Assembly: GCA_946481075.1 (NCBI GenBank)
Contig: CAMLMC010000001.1
Location: 744,001 to 808,000 of the forward strand
DNA from: an uncultured Alphaproteobacteria bacterium
GTDB taxonomy: Bacteria; Pseudomonadota; Alphaproteobacteria; Micavibrionales; Micavibrionaceae
DNA: 64,000 bases
Reading direction: 5' to 3'
Shown piece after piece: positions 27,092-39,868 of this stretch (within the stretch, counting starts at the first letter, position 1; each line of letters starts with the position of its first letter). Made by a program: the position numbers and the translations under genes. The notes beneath the pieces were generated by a model, which did not search any database, was not told where the DNA came from, and saw only the letters and a list, made by a program, of their open reading frames with translations.

Positions 27092-27166
27092 TATTCTTTC
27101 GCAGTCCTGCTTATCCGATTCGCTCATTAGACCGGAATTTGCCTTAAATTCAAAGCCTTTGATGCA

Positions 27167-29047
27167 TTACCCGTCTGAACTGTTGCGCATTTCGCGCAGG
27201 GCCTTCAGACGATTTTCGTTGTCCTCGTTCAAATTTTCGATCAGGGCGGCTTTTACCCGCTCAAGATCCGCTTGGGATGATTGCTCTTCCATGGCCTTCC
27301 AGGCCTCCCTCCATCCGCCCAGCGCATCGAACGGCTCCTTTTGGGGCCTTGCAAACGCCGCATGGGTGTAAATGGAATCCGACAGAATATGCTGCAATTC
27401 CCCGCCAAATCCTTGCTCTATCAAATGGGTCTTGAGACCCGCCCCGTCAAGATCAGGATTTTGTCCGAGTGTAGATAAAACAGACTGGCGAAGCCGGTCA
27501 AGCGCATTTTCCGGAAGGTGGAGGTGGCCGAACTCCTCCTCTATCTCGTGAAAAATCGCGGGATTGTTGATAATCGAGGCCAAAAGCGCCATGGGAATCA
27601 GGTTGGCACGTGAAAAAGAGGGCCTCTTCAGCGACGAAACAGGCGGCAAATGCGCAGAATTCCCCCATTTCCCGCCCTTTTGCCAATTACCGCCGCCCTG
27701 CCCGCGCGGCTGCCATGGCTGGCGCTCTTGCGGTGCCGGGGCAAAAGCCTTGCGGATTTTTTCGCGGAATGCTTCACGATAAAAATGCTGGACCGTACGA
27801 TCGGCAATCCGTCCCGCCTCATCCTCTAAAGTTTTCGACAGGCCCGCCCGTTCCTCAGGGGTGGCAAAATTACGCCCTTCCGTGTGGTCCATCCACAGGA
27901 AATCCACAAGGTTCAAGGCGCCATCGAGAACGGCTTTCAAGGCATCTGCCCCCTTCTCCTGCACCAGAGAATCGGGGTCTTCCCCGTCGGGCAAAAAGGC
28001 GATTTTGGCGCTATGGCCAGGCTTTAACAATGGCAACAAACGGGCGCAAGCCCTTGATGCAGCACGTTTTCCGGCCTCATCCCCGTCAAAACACAGGATT
28101 GGAACTTTCGTATCATCAGGAATCATCTTCCAGAGCACGAGGATCTGGTCCTCGGTCAGCGCCGTGCCGAGCGGCGCCACAGCACCGCGAATGCCAGCCC
28201 GGAAACAGGCGATGACGTCCAAATACCCTTCCACCACCACCACAGGCTGGCCGTCGGCGGCGGCAGCCCTTGCGTGCGGTTCTCCATACAGCATGCCGCC
28301 CTTATGGAACAGCGGCGTATCGGTGGAATTGATATATTTCGGTGGTTTGAAATCACCCCGGTCAGGCGCGCGCAAATGTTCCGGTAATATCCGCCCGCCA
28401 AAGGCAACGATCCGGCCCCTGCGGTCCGGCACGGGGAACATAACTCTCTCACGGAAAAAAGCGTATGGTTCCTTAGACTTGTCAGACGTTTTTAACAGAC
28501 CGCCCTCGATCATCTGGGCATCGGTATAACCAAGATTGGCCAAATATTTGCGCATGGCCTGCATATCGGCGGGGGCATAGCCAATGCGGAATGAATTTAG
28601 GATATCTTCGGGAACACCCCGTTCTTGACGCATATATTCGTAGGCCGTTTTGGCGGCCGGATCGCGTAGCGCCTTTTCCATGTATTTCGCCGCCTCGTCC
28701 ATAAGGCTGTAGAGACTTTTTTCCTTTTTCGATCTTTCAATGTCCTGTGGAGTGGATTGCGGCACCTGCATCCCGGCCTTTTGCGCCAGAGTCTCGATCG
28801 CTTCGATGAACGAAAAATTCTCTGTGTTCATCACGAAATCAAAGGCGCTGCCATGCGCACCGCAACCGAAACAATGATAGAATTGCTTATCGTCGTTGAC
28901 GTAAAAAGATGGCGTCTTTTCATTATGGAACGGGCAACACCCTTTGAATTCCCGCCCGGCACGGGTCAGGCGCACCTTGCGCCCCACGATCTCCGATAAG
29001 GTGATGCGGGACCGCAATTCGTCAAGAAAACGCGGGGGTATGGTCAT
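27167..29047 (-). CDS. dnaG: DNA primase
   Basis: DnaG makes RNA primers for replication. The 626-residue product starts MTIPPRFLDELRSR, as DnaG proteins do; the longer frame adds 51 residues not expected in the family. It has the CHC2 zinc ribbon (CPFHNEKTPSF and YHCFGCG), the catalytic TOPRIM motifs (VVEGYLDVIA and CFDGDEAGKRAA), and a C-terminal DnaB-binding region after a basic, Gln/Gly-rich linker. dnaG and rpoD side by side are the remnant of the macromolecular-synthesis operon. Confidence 0.96.
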   Translation of the reverse strand: MTIPPRFLDELRSRITLSEIVGRKVRLTRAGREFKGCCPFHNEKTPSFYVNDDKQFYHCFGCGAHGSAFDFVMNTENFSFIEAIETLAQKAGMQVPQSTPQDIERSKKEKSLYSLMDEAAKYMEKALRDPAAKTAYEYMRQERGVPEDILNSFRIGYAPADMQAMRKYLANLGYTDAQMIEGGLLKTSDKSKEPYAFFRERVMFPVPDRRGRIVAFGGRILPEHLRAPDRGDFKPPKYINSTDTPLFHKGGMLYGEPHARAAAADGQPVVVVEGYLDVIACFRAGIRGAVAPLGTALTEDQILVLWKMIPDDTKVPILCFDGDEAGKRAASRACARLLPLLKPGHSAKIAFLPDGEDPDSLVQEKGADALKAVLDGALNLVDFLWMDHTEGRNFATPEERAGLSKTLEDEAGRIADRTVQHFYREAFREKIRKAFAPAPQERQPWQPRGQGGGNWQKGGKWGNSAHLPPVSSLKRPSFSRANLIPMALLASIINNPAIFHEIEEEFGHLHLPENALDRLRQSVLSTLGQNPDLDGAGLKTHLIEQGFGGELQHILSDSIYTHAAFARPQKEPFDALGGWREAWKAMEEQSSQADLERVKAALIENLNEDNENRLKALREMRNSSDG

Positions 29048-29235
29048 GCGATTAGTGATAACAGGTCGGCCTGCTTTTGTCATGCATCGCTTTTTCCCCA
29101 GACAGGTGCATACATTAACACCCCATGGTTGAGTGTGCAGCGCAATAAGTATACCCTTAATTGAATGAGTCGCCTCTATGACTCGGTGATCTTGTGCCAT
29201 GTTATCTAAAGCACGCAGTGCAAAGGGGAATGCTT

Positions 29236-30732
29236 ATGGGGTCTTTCTTTCAATCAAATAAAAGTAGCGAACTGGCGGCCAAACTGGACGCCCTGAACAA
29301 ATCACAGGCCGTGATTGAATTCGAACCAGACGGGACAATTCTATGGGCCAACGAAAACTTCCTTAGTGCGATGGGATATAACCTTGATGAAATAAAGGGG
29401 CAGCACCACCGCATGTTTGTCGAACCGGCCTATGCACAGACATCCGACTACTCAAGTTTTTGGGCTACGCTGCGAAACGGGGAATTTCAGGTGGCCGAAT
29501 ATAAACGCCTTGCCAAGGGCGGTAAGGAAATCTGGATCCAGGCCTCCTACAACCCCCTCCTCGATTCCCATGGCAAGGTCTACAAGGTCGTCAAATACGC
29601 AACCGACATCACGGCCCAGACATTGCAAAATGCCGATTACAAGGGGCAATTAAACGCCATCAGCAAATCGCAGGCCGTAATCGAATTCAATCTGGATGGT
29701 ACGATTATTACGGCGAATGCCAATTTCCTCGGCGCGGTTGGCTACACGCTTGACGAAATAAGGGGGCAACACCACCGCATGTTCGTCGAACCCGCGCACG
29801 CCATGTCGCAAGACTATCACTTCTTTTGGGAAACACTCCGCCGCGGGGAGTTTCAAGCGGCCGAATATCGCCGCTTTGGCAAGGGTGGCAAGGAAATATG
29901 GATTCAGGCCTCCTATAATCCTATTTTCGATCCGGCAGGAAGGCCGTTCAAGGTTGTGAAATACGCGACCGACATCACGGCGCAGGTGCGGGCTCGCGAA
30001 GAAAAAACACGGCTCGGCGGAATGGTGGACCAGAATCTGGGCAGCATCGTCGATGCAGTGGGTAAGGCCAGCACTCAAACCAATTCTGCTGCTGCGGCCT
30101 CAACACAGGCGGCAACGACCGTACAAACCATCGCAGCAGCAGCGGAAGAGCTCAACAGCTCCATCCAGGAAATCGCCACCAGTATGGCGCACTCCAAATC
30201 CGCCGTGGCCGAGGCGATGCAGCTCACCGAGCAGGCCGATAAATCCACGCAGGAGTTGGCCTTGGCCGCGGAACAGATGGGCGGGATCGTTTCCATCATT
30301 CAGGATATTGCAAACCAGATCAACTTGCTGGCCCTGAACGCCACCATAGAATCCGCGCGCGCCGGTGATGCGGGCAAGGGTTTCGCGGTGGTGGCAAGCG
30401 AAGTGAAAAACCTTGCGATGCAGGTGGCTCAGGCAACGGACAAAATCTCGCTGGAGATCACGGGTATGCAAAATGTTTCGAACGAGGTCGTGAGCGCCCT
30501 CGGCAGCATCAAAACGGCGATCAATTCTATCGAATCCGGCGTGACGGGCGTTGCCAGCGCGATCGAGGAACAAAGCGCAGTGACGAACCAGATGTCTGAA
30601 CATATGCAAACCGCCTCGATCGCTTGTAGCGACGTCGATGAAAATTTACGCCAGATCCTCTCTTCCATGGAAGTTTCGAACCAATACACCAAGGAAGTGC
30701 AGGAAATGTCGAAAAACCTTGTCAGCAACTAA
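29236..30732 (+). CDS. Soluble methyl-accepting chemotaxis protein with two PAS domains
   Basis: The product has 498 residues. Two PAS domains (about 20-130 and 140-250) share [22 protein letters not shown] and [14 protein letters not shown]. Then comes the signalling domain (about 260-490) with the hairpin tip [33 protein letters not shown] split across the two helices. There is no membrane segment or HAMP domain, so the receptor is cytosolic and the PAS pair is the sensor (redox, oxygen or a small ligand). ATG 29236 has GGGG 7 bases upstream. It is divergent from dnaG and is followed by a close paralogue. Confidence 0.93.
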   Translation: MGSFFQSNKSSELAAKLDALNKSQAVIEFEPDGTILWANENFLSAMGYNLDEIKGQHHRMFVEPAYAQTSDYSSFWATLRNGEFQVAEYKRLAKGGKEIWIQASYNPLLDSHGKVYKVVKYATDITAQTLQNADYKGQLNAISKSQAVIEFNLDGTIITANANFLGAVGYTLDEIRGQHHRMFVEPAHAMSQDYHFFWETLRRGEFQAAEYRRFGKGGKEIWIQASYNPIFDPAGRPFKVVKYATDITAQVRAREEKTRLGGMVDQNLGSIVDAVGKASTQTNSAAAASTQAATTVQTIAAAAEELNSSIQEIATSMAHSKSAVAEAMQLTEQADKSTQELALAAEQMGGIVSIIQDIANQINLLALNATIESARAGDAGKGFAVVASEVKNLAMQVAQATDKISLEITGMQNVSNEVVSALGSIKTAINSIESGVTGVASAIEEQSAVTNQMSEHMQTASIACSDVDENLRQILSSMEVSNQYTKEVQEMSKNLVSN

Positions 30733-30795
30733 GCGACAGTCAAAACATTACTAATATTTAATTCGTCTCCCAGAGCGGATAGTAATATCATTAAT

Positions 30796-30826
30796 AGGTA
30801 ATCTCTTTAAGAGGTTGCCTATTTTT
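30796..30826 (+). terminator. Rho-independent terminator of the first chemoreceptor gene
   Basis: AGGTAATCTCTT (30796-30807) pairs with AAGAGGTTGCCT (30809-30820; two G-T pairs) and is followed by ATTTTTA. This indicates that the two chemoreceptors have separate transcripts. Confidence 0.7.
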
Positions 30827-30942
30827 AGTTTTCGCCAACCAAAAAGGAGGAGATAGGGAAAACAAACGGAATAAAAATCAATGTCCGCCGTTTGTTTGAT
30901 GTGTGTCAATTCAATTAATTTTTAACGCAATAGAGGTGTGGT

Positions 30943-32424
30943 GTGTTCAATATTTCCGCAAAGGCGCAAGCGATTCTTGACGCCCTTAATCTTTCTCAGG
31001 CCGTCATCGAATTCCATCCGGATGGAACAATCATAAAAGCCAATAAAAACTTCCTGAATGCCATGGGCTATAACCTCGAAGAAATTCAAGGCAAGCATCA
31101 CCGCATGTTCGTCAGTACGGACTACGCCAATTCCAGCGACTATAGAAAATTCTGGGAAGATCTGGCGGCCGGAAATTTCCAATCTTCGCAATATCAACGC
31201 TTTGGTAAGGGCGGCAAGGAAATCTGGATCCAGGCATCTTACAATCCCGTAAAAACCAAATCCGGCAAGACGGTCAAGATCGTCAAATACGCCACTGACG
31301 TCACAAATGTCGTTATGGAGAAAGCTGAACTCGAAGGCCAGATCGATGCGATTGGTAAAGCTCAGGCGGTCATCCACTTCAACCTCGATGGCACAATCCA
31401 ATGGGCCAATCCGAATTTCCTTGGCGCGCTTGGCTACACCCTCGATGAAATTCAGGGTAAGCATCACCGCATATTTGTGGAGCCAGAGCACGCACAAACA
31501 GACGAATACCGCCGTCTGTGGGACGAACTCCGCGCGGGTCATTTTCAGGCCGGGGAATTCAAACGGATCAGCAAGGAAGGAAAGGAAATATGGATTCAGG
31601 CCTCCTACAACCCGATTTTTGACCCGAATGGCAAAGTATTTAAAATTATAAAATTTGCAACCGACATAACGCCGCAATATATCAAACGCATGGAATCAGA
31701 GAGAATAGGCAACATTGTCGATCAGAATCTGAACAAAATCGTCCACGCCGTCGGGGATGCCACCGATCAATCCGGTAAGGCGGCGGTCGCGGCCGGACAA
31801 GCGTCGGAAAAGGTAGGAACCGTTGCGGCTGGCACGGAAGAACTGAACAGCTCCATCCGTGAAATCTCCCAAAGCATGTCCCTATCACAATCCGCCGTCG
31901 CCAACGCCATGGAGTTGACGGAGAATGCCGATAAATCCACGCAGGAATTATCGTCTGCTGCGGGGCAAATGACGGGAATCGTCTCCCTCATTCAGGATAT
32001 CGCCAACCAGATCAATCTTCTCGCCTTGAATGCCACGATAGAATCTGCCCGTGCGGGTGATGCCGGAAAGGGCTTTGCCGTCGTAGCGAGCGAGGTGAAA
32101 AGTCTGGCCAATCAGGTGGCGCAGGCAACCGACAAGATTTCCAGCGAGATTGTGAACATGCAGGATATATCCGGCAATGTGGTCGGCATGCTTCAAAATA
32201 TCCGGCAGTCCATTAACGAAATACAGCATGGCGTTGCCAGCGTAGCCAGCGCGATTGAAGAGCAAAGCGCGGTAACGCAGGACATCTCCCATCACATGCA
32301 AAACGCGGCGGACGCCGTGAAAGATGTCGACCAAGGATTGAAATCCATCGTTATCTCGATGCAGACCAGCAGTGGCCTCGCCACGGATGGTTTGGAGATG
32401 TATAAGGAATTACGCCGAATTTAG
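30943..32424 (+). CDS. Soluble methyl-accepting chemotaxis protein with two PAS domains (paralogue)
   Basis: The product has 493 residues and the same architecture as the previous gene: PAS (about 15-125), PAS (about 140-245), signalling domain with [19 protein letters not shown], no membrane segment. The start is GTG with AGAGG 6 bases upstream. The signalling-domain tip is nearly the same as in the upstream gene, while the PAS cores differ more, as expected after duplication with sensor divergence. A strong terminator follows. Confidence 0.92.
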   Translation: MFNISAKAQAILDALNLSQAVIEFHPDGTIIKANKNFLNAMGYNLEEIQGKHHRMFVSTDYANSSDYRKFWEDLAAGNFQSSQYQRFGKGGKEIWIQASYNPVKTKSGKTVKIVKYATDVTNVVMEKAELEGQIDAIGKAQAVIHFNLDGTIQWANPNFLGALGYTLDEIQGKHHRIFVEPEHAQTDEYRRLWDELRAGHFQAGEFKRISKEGKEIWIQASYNPIFDPNGKVFKIIKFATDITPQYIKRMESERIGNIVDQNLNKIVHAVGDATDQSGKAAVAAGQASEKVGTVAAGTEELNSSIREISQSMSLSQSAVANAMELTENADKSTQELSSAAGQMTGIVSLIQDIANQINLLALNATIESARAGDAGKGFAVVASEVKSLANQVAQATDKISSEIVNMQDISGNVVGMLQNIRQSINEIQHGVASVASAIEEQSAVTQDISHHMQNAADAVKDVDQGLKSIVISMQTSSGLATDGLEMYKELRRI

Positions 32425-32447
32425 CTAATAAATTGATTATTAACGAT

Positions 32448-32473
32448 AAAAAGCGCCTCCTTGGCGCTTTTTT
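32448..32473 (+). terminator. Rho-independent terminator of the second chemoreceptor gene
   Basis: AAAAAGCGCC pairs with GGCGCTTTTT around a TCCTT loop and is followed by a run of T. Its tail overlaps the -35 box of the next promoter. Confidence 0.9.
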
Positions 32474-32501
32474 GACATTGGTTCGGTTAATTTTTTATGA
32501 T
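32472..32501 (+). promoter_or_regulatory. Candidate sigma-70 promoter
   Basis: TTGACA (32472-32477) and TATGAT (32496-32501) are separated by 18 bases, close to the consensus. It would start a transcript near 32508, directly ahead of the small ORF at 32542. Confidence 0.7.
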
Positions 32502-32541
32502 GGATACATAGAATTTAACAACGCCCGATAGCGAGACAAAC

Positions 32542-32703
32542 ATGGCAAGATTGGCAAACACATTCAAGGATACAGGCGCAGGCATTTCCTTCGCGCAAAG
32601 AACATTCGGTGGTGCCGCCGTGCCAACAGCAGCGAAAACACCGGCCTCGAACCCGTTTCTGGGCCTTGCAGCCCCTTTCATGGGCCTGACCAGAAATTCG
32701 TAA
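32542..32703 (+). CDS. Candidate small protein of 53 residues
   Basis: An ATG opens 53 codons (begins MARLANTFKDTGAGISF, ends GLAAPFMGLTRNS). It lies between a near-consensus promoter and a strong terminator, so the stretch forms a self-contained unit of about 240 bases. The ribosome site is weak (GAGA at 32534-32537). The sequence is Ala/Thr/Pro-rich without a membrane helix. It may instead be a small RNA with a chance ORF. Confidence 0.5.
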   Translation: MARLANTFKDTGAGISFAQRTFGGAAVPTAAKTPASNPFLGLAAPFMGLTRNS

Positions 32704-32726
32704 AAATTATTCTCCCTGGACTAAAA

Positions 32727-32753
32727 CGGCCCCGCTACGGGGCCGCTTTTTTA
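32727..32753 (+). terminator. Rho-independent terminator
   Basis: CGGCCCCG and CGGGGCCG form a perfect stem with a CTA loop, followed by CTTTTTTA. It closes the small transcription unit from 32472. On the minus strand TTTTA follows, so it can also end yqeY. Confidence 0.9.
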
Positions 32754-32768
32754 CTATGCCATTATGAA

Positions 32769-33230
32769 CTACGCCGATAATTTCTGTTTGATAACCCCGC
32801 CAGCTTTCCCCATGTCGAGCTGCCCTGCATAACCCGCTTTCAGTTCGCCCATCACTTTGCCCATGTCCTTGATTCCGGCCGCGCCGGTTTTGGCGATGAT
32901 ATCTTCGATGATCTTGGCGACCTCGTCATCAGACAATTGTTTTGGCAGGAACGACTGAATGATGGCGATTTCGGCCTCTTCCTTCGCCGCCAGTTCGGGC
33001 CGGTTGTTCTCAGCGTAAATTTTGGCACTTTCCGTCCGCTGCTTGATCATGGATTGCAGAAGACTCAAAATCCCCGAGTCGTCGATTTCGGTTTTCGCGC
33101 CATCCGTCCGGCTGTTGATATCCTTTTCCTTCATGGCAGAGATAATAAGACGCACAGCGGCAACCTTCTCCATGTCCTTGTTTTTCATGGCCTCTTTCAG
33201 GGCGGCGTTAATTTCTTCGCGTTTGCTCAT
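32769..33230 (-). CDS. GatB/YqeY domain protein
   Basis: The product has 153 residues, typical for free-standing YqeY proteins, with REEINAALKEAMKNKDMEKVAAVRLI at the start, AEIAIIQSFLPKQLSDDE in the middle and GKVMGELKAGYAGQLDMG at the end. The domain is the tRNA-contacting tail of GatB, but the stand-alone protein's role is unknown. It is divergent from carA. In many alphaproteobacteria it lies next to dnaG; here the chemoreceptor pair lies between them. Confidence 0.92.
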   Translation of the reverse strand: MSKREEINAALKEAMKNKDMEKVAAVRLIISAMKEKDINSRTDGAKTEIDDSGILSLLQSMIKQRTESAKIYAENNRPELAAKEEAEIAIIQSFLPKQLSDDEVAKIIEDIIAKTGAAGIKDMGKVMGELKAGYAGQLDMGKAGGVIKQKLSA

Positions 33231-33308
33231 GTTTTTTCTTCCCTTGGGCGGTAATTTTGTTTACTAAATCATCTTCCAGTGGCCTAACCCAAACTGGAAG
33301 CGAAATTG

Positions 33309-34490
33309 ATGTCTGATATATCTACGACAAAGCCCCCGAAAAACGCAAGCGCGGTTATTGTTTTAGCAGACGGATCAATATTTTACGGCCAAGGGCTCGG
33401 CGCCGAAGTTAAAACAATCGGCGAAATCTGCTTCAACACATCGATGACCGGCTATCAGGAAATCCTGACTGACCCCTCTTACGCTGGCCAGATCATCACC
33501 TTTACCTTCCCCCATATCGGCAATGTCGGCACGAATGATGAAGACATCGAAACCATCAATCCGGCTGCGCGTGGCTGCATCTTGCGTGAAGCGATAACCG
33601 ATGATGCCAGCTGGCGCGCCACCCGCCATTTCGATCTTTGGCTGAAATCATACAATCTGCCCGGAATTTGCGGAATCGACACCCGCGCCCTCACCCGCCG
33701 CATTCGTGATATCGGCGCGCCGAACGGCATTCTCTGCGTCAATTATGACGGCAAGTTCGATATCGACGCGCTGAAAAAAGAAGCCGCCGCTTGGCCGGGA
33801 CTGGAAGGCATGGACCTTGCGAAAGATGTCTCCTGCACACAAACCTATAAATGGGAAGAGACATGCTGGACGCTGGGCAAAGGCTACGGCAAATTGTCTG
33901 ATCCGAAATTCCATGTGGTTGCGGTAGATTTCGGTGCGAAGAGAAATATCCTGCGCTGCCTCGCCAATACGGGTTGCAAAGTCACCGTCGTCCCGGGCAA
34001 TTCTACTGCCGACGATATCATGGCGCATAAGCCGGACGGCGTGTTCCTCTCCAACGGCCCCGGCGATCCGGCGGCGACAGGCGAATATGCCGTCCCGACC
34101 ATCAAGGCGCTTCTCGATAAAAATATTCCGTTGTTTGGCATTTGCCTGGGACACCAGATGCTGGCCCTTGCTCTTGGCGGCCAGACGAAGAAAATGCACC
34201 TTGGCCACCGCGGCGCGAACCAGCCTGTGAAAGACCTGACGACCGGCAAGGTTGAAATCACATCGCAAAACCATGGCTTTTGTGTTCTTCCCGAAACATT
34301 GCCCGCAAATGCCGAAGTCACGCATGTGTCCTTGTTCGATGGTTCAAATGAAGGCCTGCGTGTGAAAGACAAACCTGCATTCTCTGTTCAATATCACCCC
34401 GAGGCTTCACCGGGGCCGCAGGACAGTCATTATCTTTTCGACCGCTTCGTGGACATGATACGCAACCACAAAGGGAGCAAAGCCGCATGA
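33309..34490 (+). CDS. carA: Carbamoyl-phosphate synthase, small (glutaminase) subunit
   Basis: CarA hydrolyses glutamine and passes ammonia to CarB for carbamoyl phosphate, which feeds pyrimidine and arginine synthesis. The 394-residue product has the N-terminal ADGSIFYGQGLG domain and a class I amidotransferase domain with the nucleophile Cys279 in GICLGHQML and a C-terminal QYHPEASPGP (His-x-Glu). The ATG at 33309 follows a TTG and lies 79 bases from the divergent yqeY start. The stop overlaps the next start (ATGA). Confidence 0.96.
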   Translation: MSDISTTKPPKNASAVIVLADGSIFYGQGLGAEVKTIGEICFNTSMTGYQEILTDPSYAGQIITFTFPHIGNVGTNDEDIETINPAARGCILREAITDDASWRATRHFDLWLKSYNLPGICGIDTRALTRRIRDIGAPNGILCVNYDGKFDIDALKKEAAAWPGLEGMDLAKDVSCTQTYKWEETCWTLGKGYGKLSDPKFHVVAVDFGAKRNILRCLANTGCKVTVVPGNSTADDIMAHKPDGVFLSNGPGDPAATGEYAVPTIKALLDKNIPLFGICLGHQMLALALGGQTKKMHLGHRGANQPVKDLTTGKVEITSQNHGFCVLPETLPANAEVTHVSLFDGSNEGLRVKDKPAFSVQYHPEASPGPQDSHYLFDRFVDMIRNHKGSKAA

Positions 34491-35248
34491 GCCTTTACGA
34501 AACGATGGTAAAACACGGTCACACGATGTTTCGTTATCGAAGCTATTTACCACTTCTGATCATTCCGCCGATTTTGATCGCAATGAAAGAAAGCCTGTGG
34601 GTTGAACAGATGATCGGTGACGGGCTCGAGGATGTCTGGGTTGGCCTTTGCTTTTTGCTTTCCCTTTTGGGGCTAGCGATCCGCTGTTACACCGTTGGAT
34701 ATGTTCCGGCCGGGACATCCGGACGCAATACGTCGGCGCAACGGGCCCATCATCTGAACACCAAAGGCATGTATTCGATTGTTCGCAATCCTCTCTATCT
34801 CGGCAACTTCGTCATTATTCTCGGACTGTTGTTATCGATCAAGGTGTGGTGGCTTGTACTGCTAGGCGCTATGACGTTCTTTATATATATGGAACGCATT
34901 ATTCTCACCGAAGAAAAATTCCTGGAAGATAACTATGGTGAACCCTATAAGGACTGGCGTGCCAGAACACCCGTGATCTTACCAAATTTAACGCTCTGGC
35001 AAGCACCTGATATGCCCTATTCGTGGAAAACCGTATTGAAACGAGAATATCCTGGTTTCATTGCCATCGGCGCGGCATTCTTCATCACTGAATTTATCAC
35101 CGATATTTTCTTTGAAGGGGAGTCTTTGCGTGAATGGGTGATCGATGATCTGGCATGGCCGGTTATGCTGGCCGTATTTCTGATGATTGGTCTGACGTTA
35201 CGTTATTTAAAGAAACACACGAATGTTTTAAAAGTGGAGGGACGATAA
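34487..35248 (+). CDS. ICMT/PEMT-like membrane methyltransferase
   Basis: The product has 253 residues, about five membrane segments, and the family signature GMYSIVRNPLYLGNFV (SAM-binding loop), followed by a helix pair and EEKFLEDNYGEPYKDWRARTP. These proteins methylate isoprenylcysteine or phospholipids in other organisms; here the substrate is unknown. It is locked between carA and the carbonic anhydrase with overlapping starts and stops, so it is co-translated, yet no metabolic reason for this is obvious. It is related in its C-terminal part to the protein at 23153-24409. Confidence 0.78.
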   Translation: MSLYETMVKHGHTMFRYRSYLPLLIIPPILIAMKESLWVEQMIGDGLEDVWVGLCFLLSLLGLAIRCYTVGYVPAGTSGRNTSAQRAHHLNTKGMYSIVRNPLYLGNFVIILGLLLSIKVWWLVLLGAMTFFIYMERIILTEEKFLEDNYGEPYKDWRARTPVILPNLTLWQAPDMPYSWKTVLKREYPGFIAIGAAFFITEFITDIFFEGESLREWVIDDLAWPVMLAVFLMIGLTLRYLKKHTNVLKVEGR

Positions 35249-35884
35249 TGGCAAATGCTCTTCTCAAAGGTTTCAAACTATTCCGCAAGGAAACGTATGA
35301 AGGCGCGGGCGCGATTATGAAGCGTTTGGTGAAGGATGGACAGTCGCCGGATTACTTCATCATATCGTGCATCGATTCCCGTTCGAATCCCGGAACGATT
35401 TTCCGCCCCGAACCGGGGACTTTTTTTGCACACAAGGCTATGGGCGCGATCGTACGCCCCTATAAAAAAGGAACCGCGCTCGCCGCGGCCCTCCAATTCG
35501 CGCTGATACATAACAACGTCAAAGAAATCGTCATCCTCGGCCATACAGGTTGTGGCGCGATCAAGGCAATGGTCGAAAAAATCGACGATGATGAAATTTC
35601 ATCCTTCATCAATGTTGCGCAAGAAGGCGTGGAACGTGCCAAATCAATCTGTGGCTGCTCTCACACTCATGATGAATTACTCCGCCAGTCAGAAGAACAA
35701 ATCGTCCTTTTGTCTGCTGAAAACCTGAGATCTTACCCCAGCGTAGCAAAAGCGCTAGAAGAAGACCGCGTCGTTATCCGCCCGTGGCTCTTTGACATGG
35801 AAACAGGCAATCTTTTGCAATACAACTACGATTTCCAAGAATTCGTCCCCATCACCGCCCACAAAGACAAGAAGAAGAGCAAAC

Positions 35885-35892
<8 letters not shown>
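35248..35892 (+). CDS. Beta-class carbonic anhydrase
   Basis: Carbonic anhydrase interconverts CO2 and bicarbonate. The 215-residue product has the beta-class zinc ligands C41 (in [10 protein letters not shown], with Asp43/Arg45), H99 and C102 (GHTGCGA). The start is in a TAATG overlap, with GGAGG directly upstream. The stop overlaps carB by 8 bases. Its place between carA and carB suggests that it supplies bicarbonate, the carbon substrate of carbamoyl-phosphate synthase. Confidence 0.94.
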
Positions 35893-39190
<3,298 letters not shown>

Positions 39191-39209
39191 ACCTGATAAG
39201 AATTGGCAG

Positions 39210-39238
39210 AAAACCGCGCTTTTTAGCGCGGTTTTTTG
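39210..39238 (+). terminator. Rho-independent terminator of the car operon
   Basis: AAAACCGCGCT (39210-39220) pairs with AGCGCGGTTTT (39225-39235) around TTTT and a T tail follows. Confidence 0.92.
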
Positions 39239-39313
39239 TTGCCCGGAACCAATTGTAACGCCCTGCGTTTGTTACACCGGAAACGAAAATTTTTAAGAAT
39301 AGGAGAATTAAAA

Positions 39314-39679
39314 ATGAAAAAACTTATGCTGGGCGCCGCTGTTGCCGCACTTGCAATCACTGTTTCTGCTCCCTCTTTCGCTCGTGAAGTAACGGAAGTG
39401 GTAGGCTACGTGAAGACAGAAACAACCTATAGCACACGCGATGCCGAATTCCAGAAAGCAGACACAAATGGTGATGGTGTTATGGATCTCAAAGAATTCA
39501 TGAACGCATCTATGTTCGAAAACGAATATGAAATGTTCAACATGAACGACGCAAACAATGATGATGTCTTGTCGATTGATGAATTTCGCGTCTTCAGCAA
39601 ATGGGGCCCTCAACGCGCCGCCGATGGTCCCGCCCGTACCACCTATAACTTCAACAAGCCCGGTGTACAGGCCAAGTAG
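39314..39679 (+). CDS. Small exported EF-hand protein
   Basis: The product has 121 residues. ATG 39314 has AGGAG upstream and starts a signal peptide (LMLGAAVAALAITVSAPSFA). Two EF-hand loops are complete: DTNGDGVMDLKEF (about residues 54-66) and DANNDDVLSIDEF (about 80-92). The layout resembles a penta/EF-hand protein exported to the periplasm. It and the product of 20952-21548 share a TETTYS/TTTTV-like mature start and EF-hands, so they may be paralogues. It has its own terminator and sits between carB and greA. Confidence 0.82.
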   Translation: MKKLMLGAAVAALAITVSAPSFAREVTEVVGYVKTETTYSTRDAEFQKADTNGDGVMDLKEFMNASMFENEYEMFNMNDANNDDVLSIDEFRVFSKWGPQRAADGPARTTYNFNKPGVQAK

Positions 39680-39703
39680 TTAACAGGCTCCCTTTCCTAG
39701 GGT

Positions 39704-39738
39704 AAAAAACCCCGGCCACTCCACAGGCCGGGGTTTTT
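39704..39738 (+). terminator. Rho-independent terminator
   Basis: AAAAACCCCGGCC (39705-39717) pairs with GGCCGGGGTTTTT (39726-39738). It ends the EF-hand gene and separates it from greA. Confidence 0.92.
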
Positions 39739-39868
39739 ATTTCAATTTTCCAGAATTTTTTTACAAAGCGCCTCTTCCCCTTGACGTTCTCGTGTAGCGG
39801 GCCTAGTTTAAGTACAGAATGATATCCGCCCTCTGTGGCGGATTTTGCTTTGTTTGAAGAGGACGATT

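Noticed and set aside
32487..32681. 64-codon minus-strand ORF
   Set aside because: Opposite to the promoter-terminator unit; no ribosome site or promoter seen on that strand.
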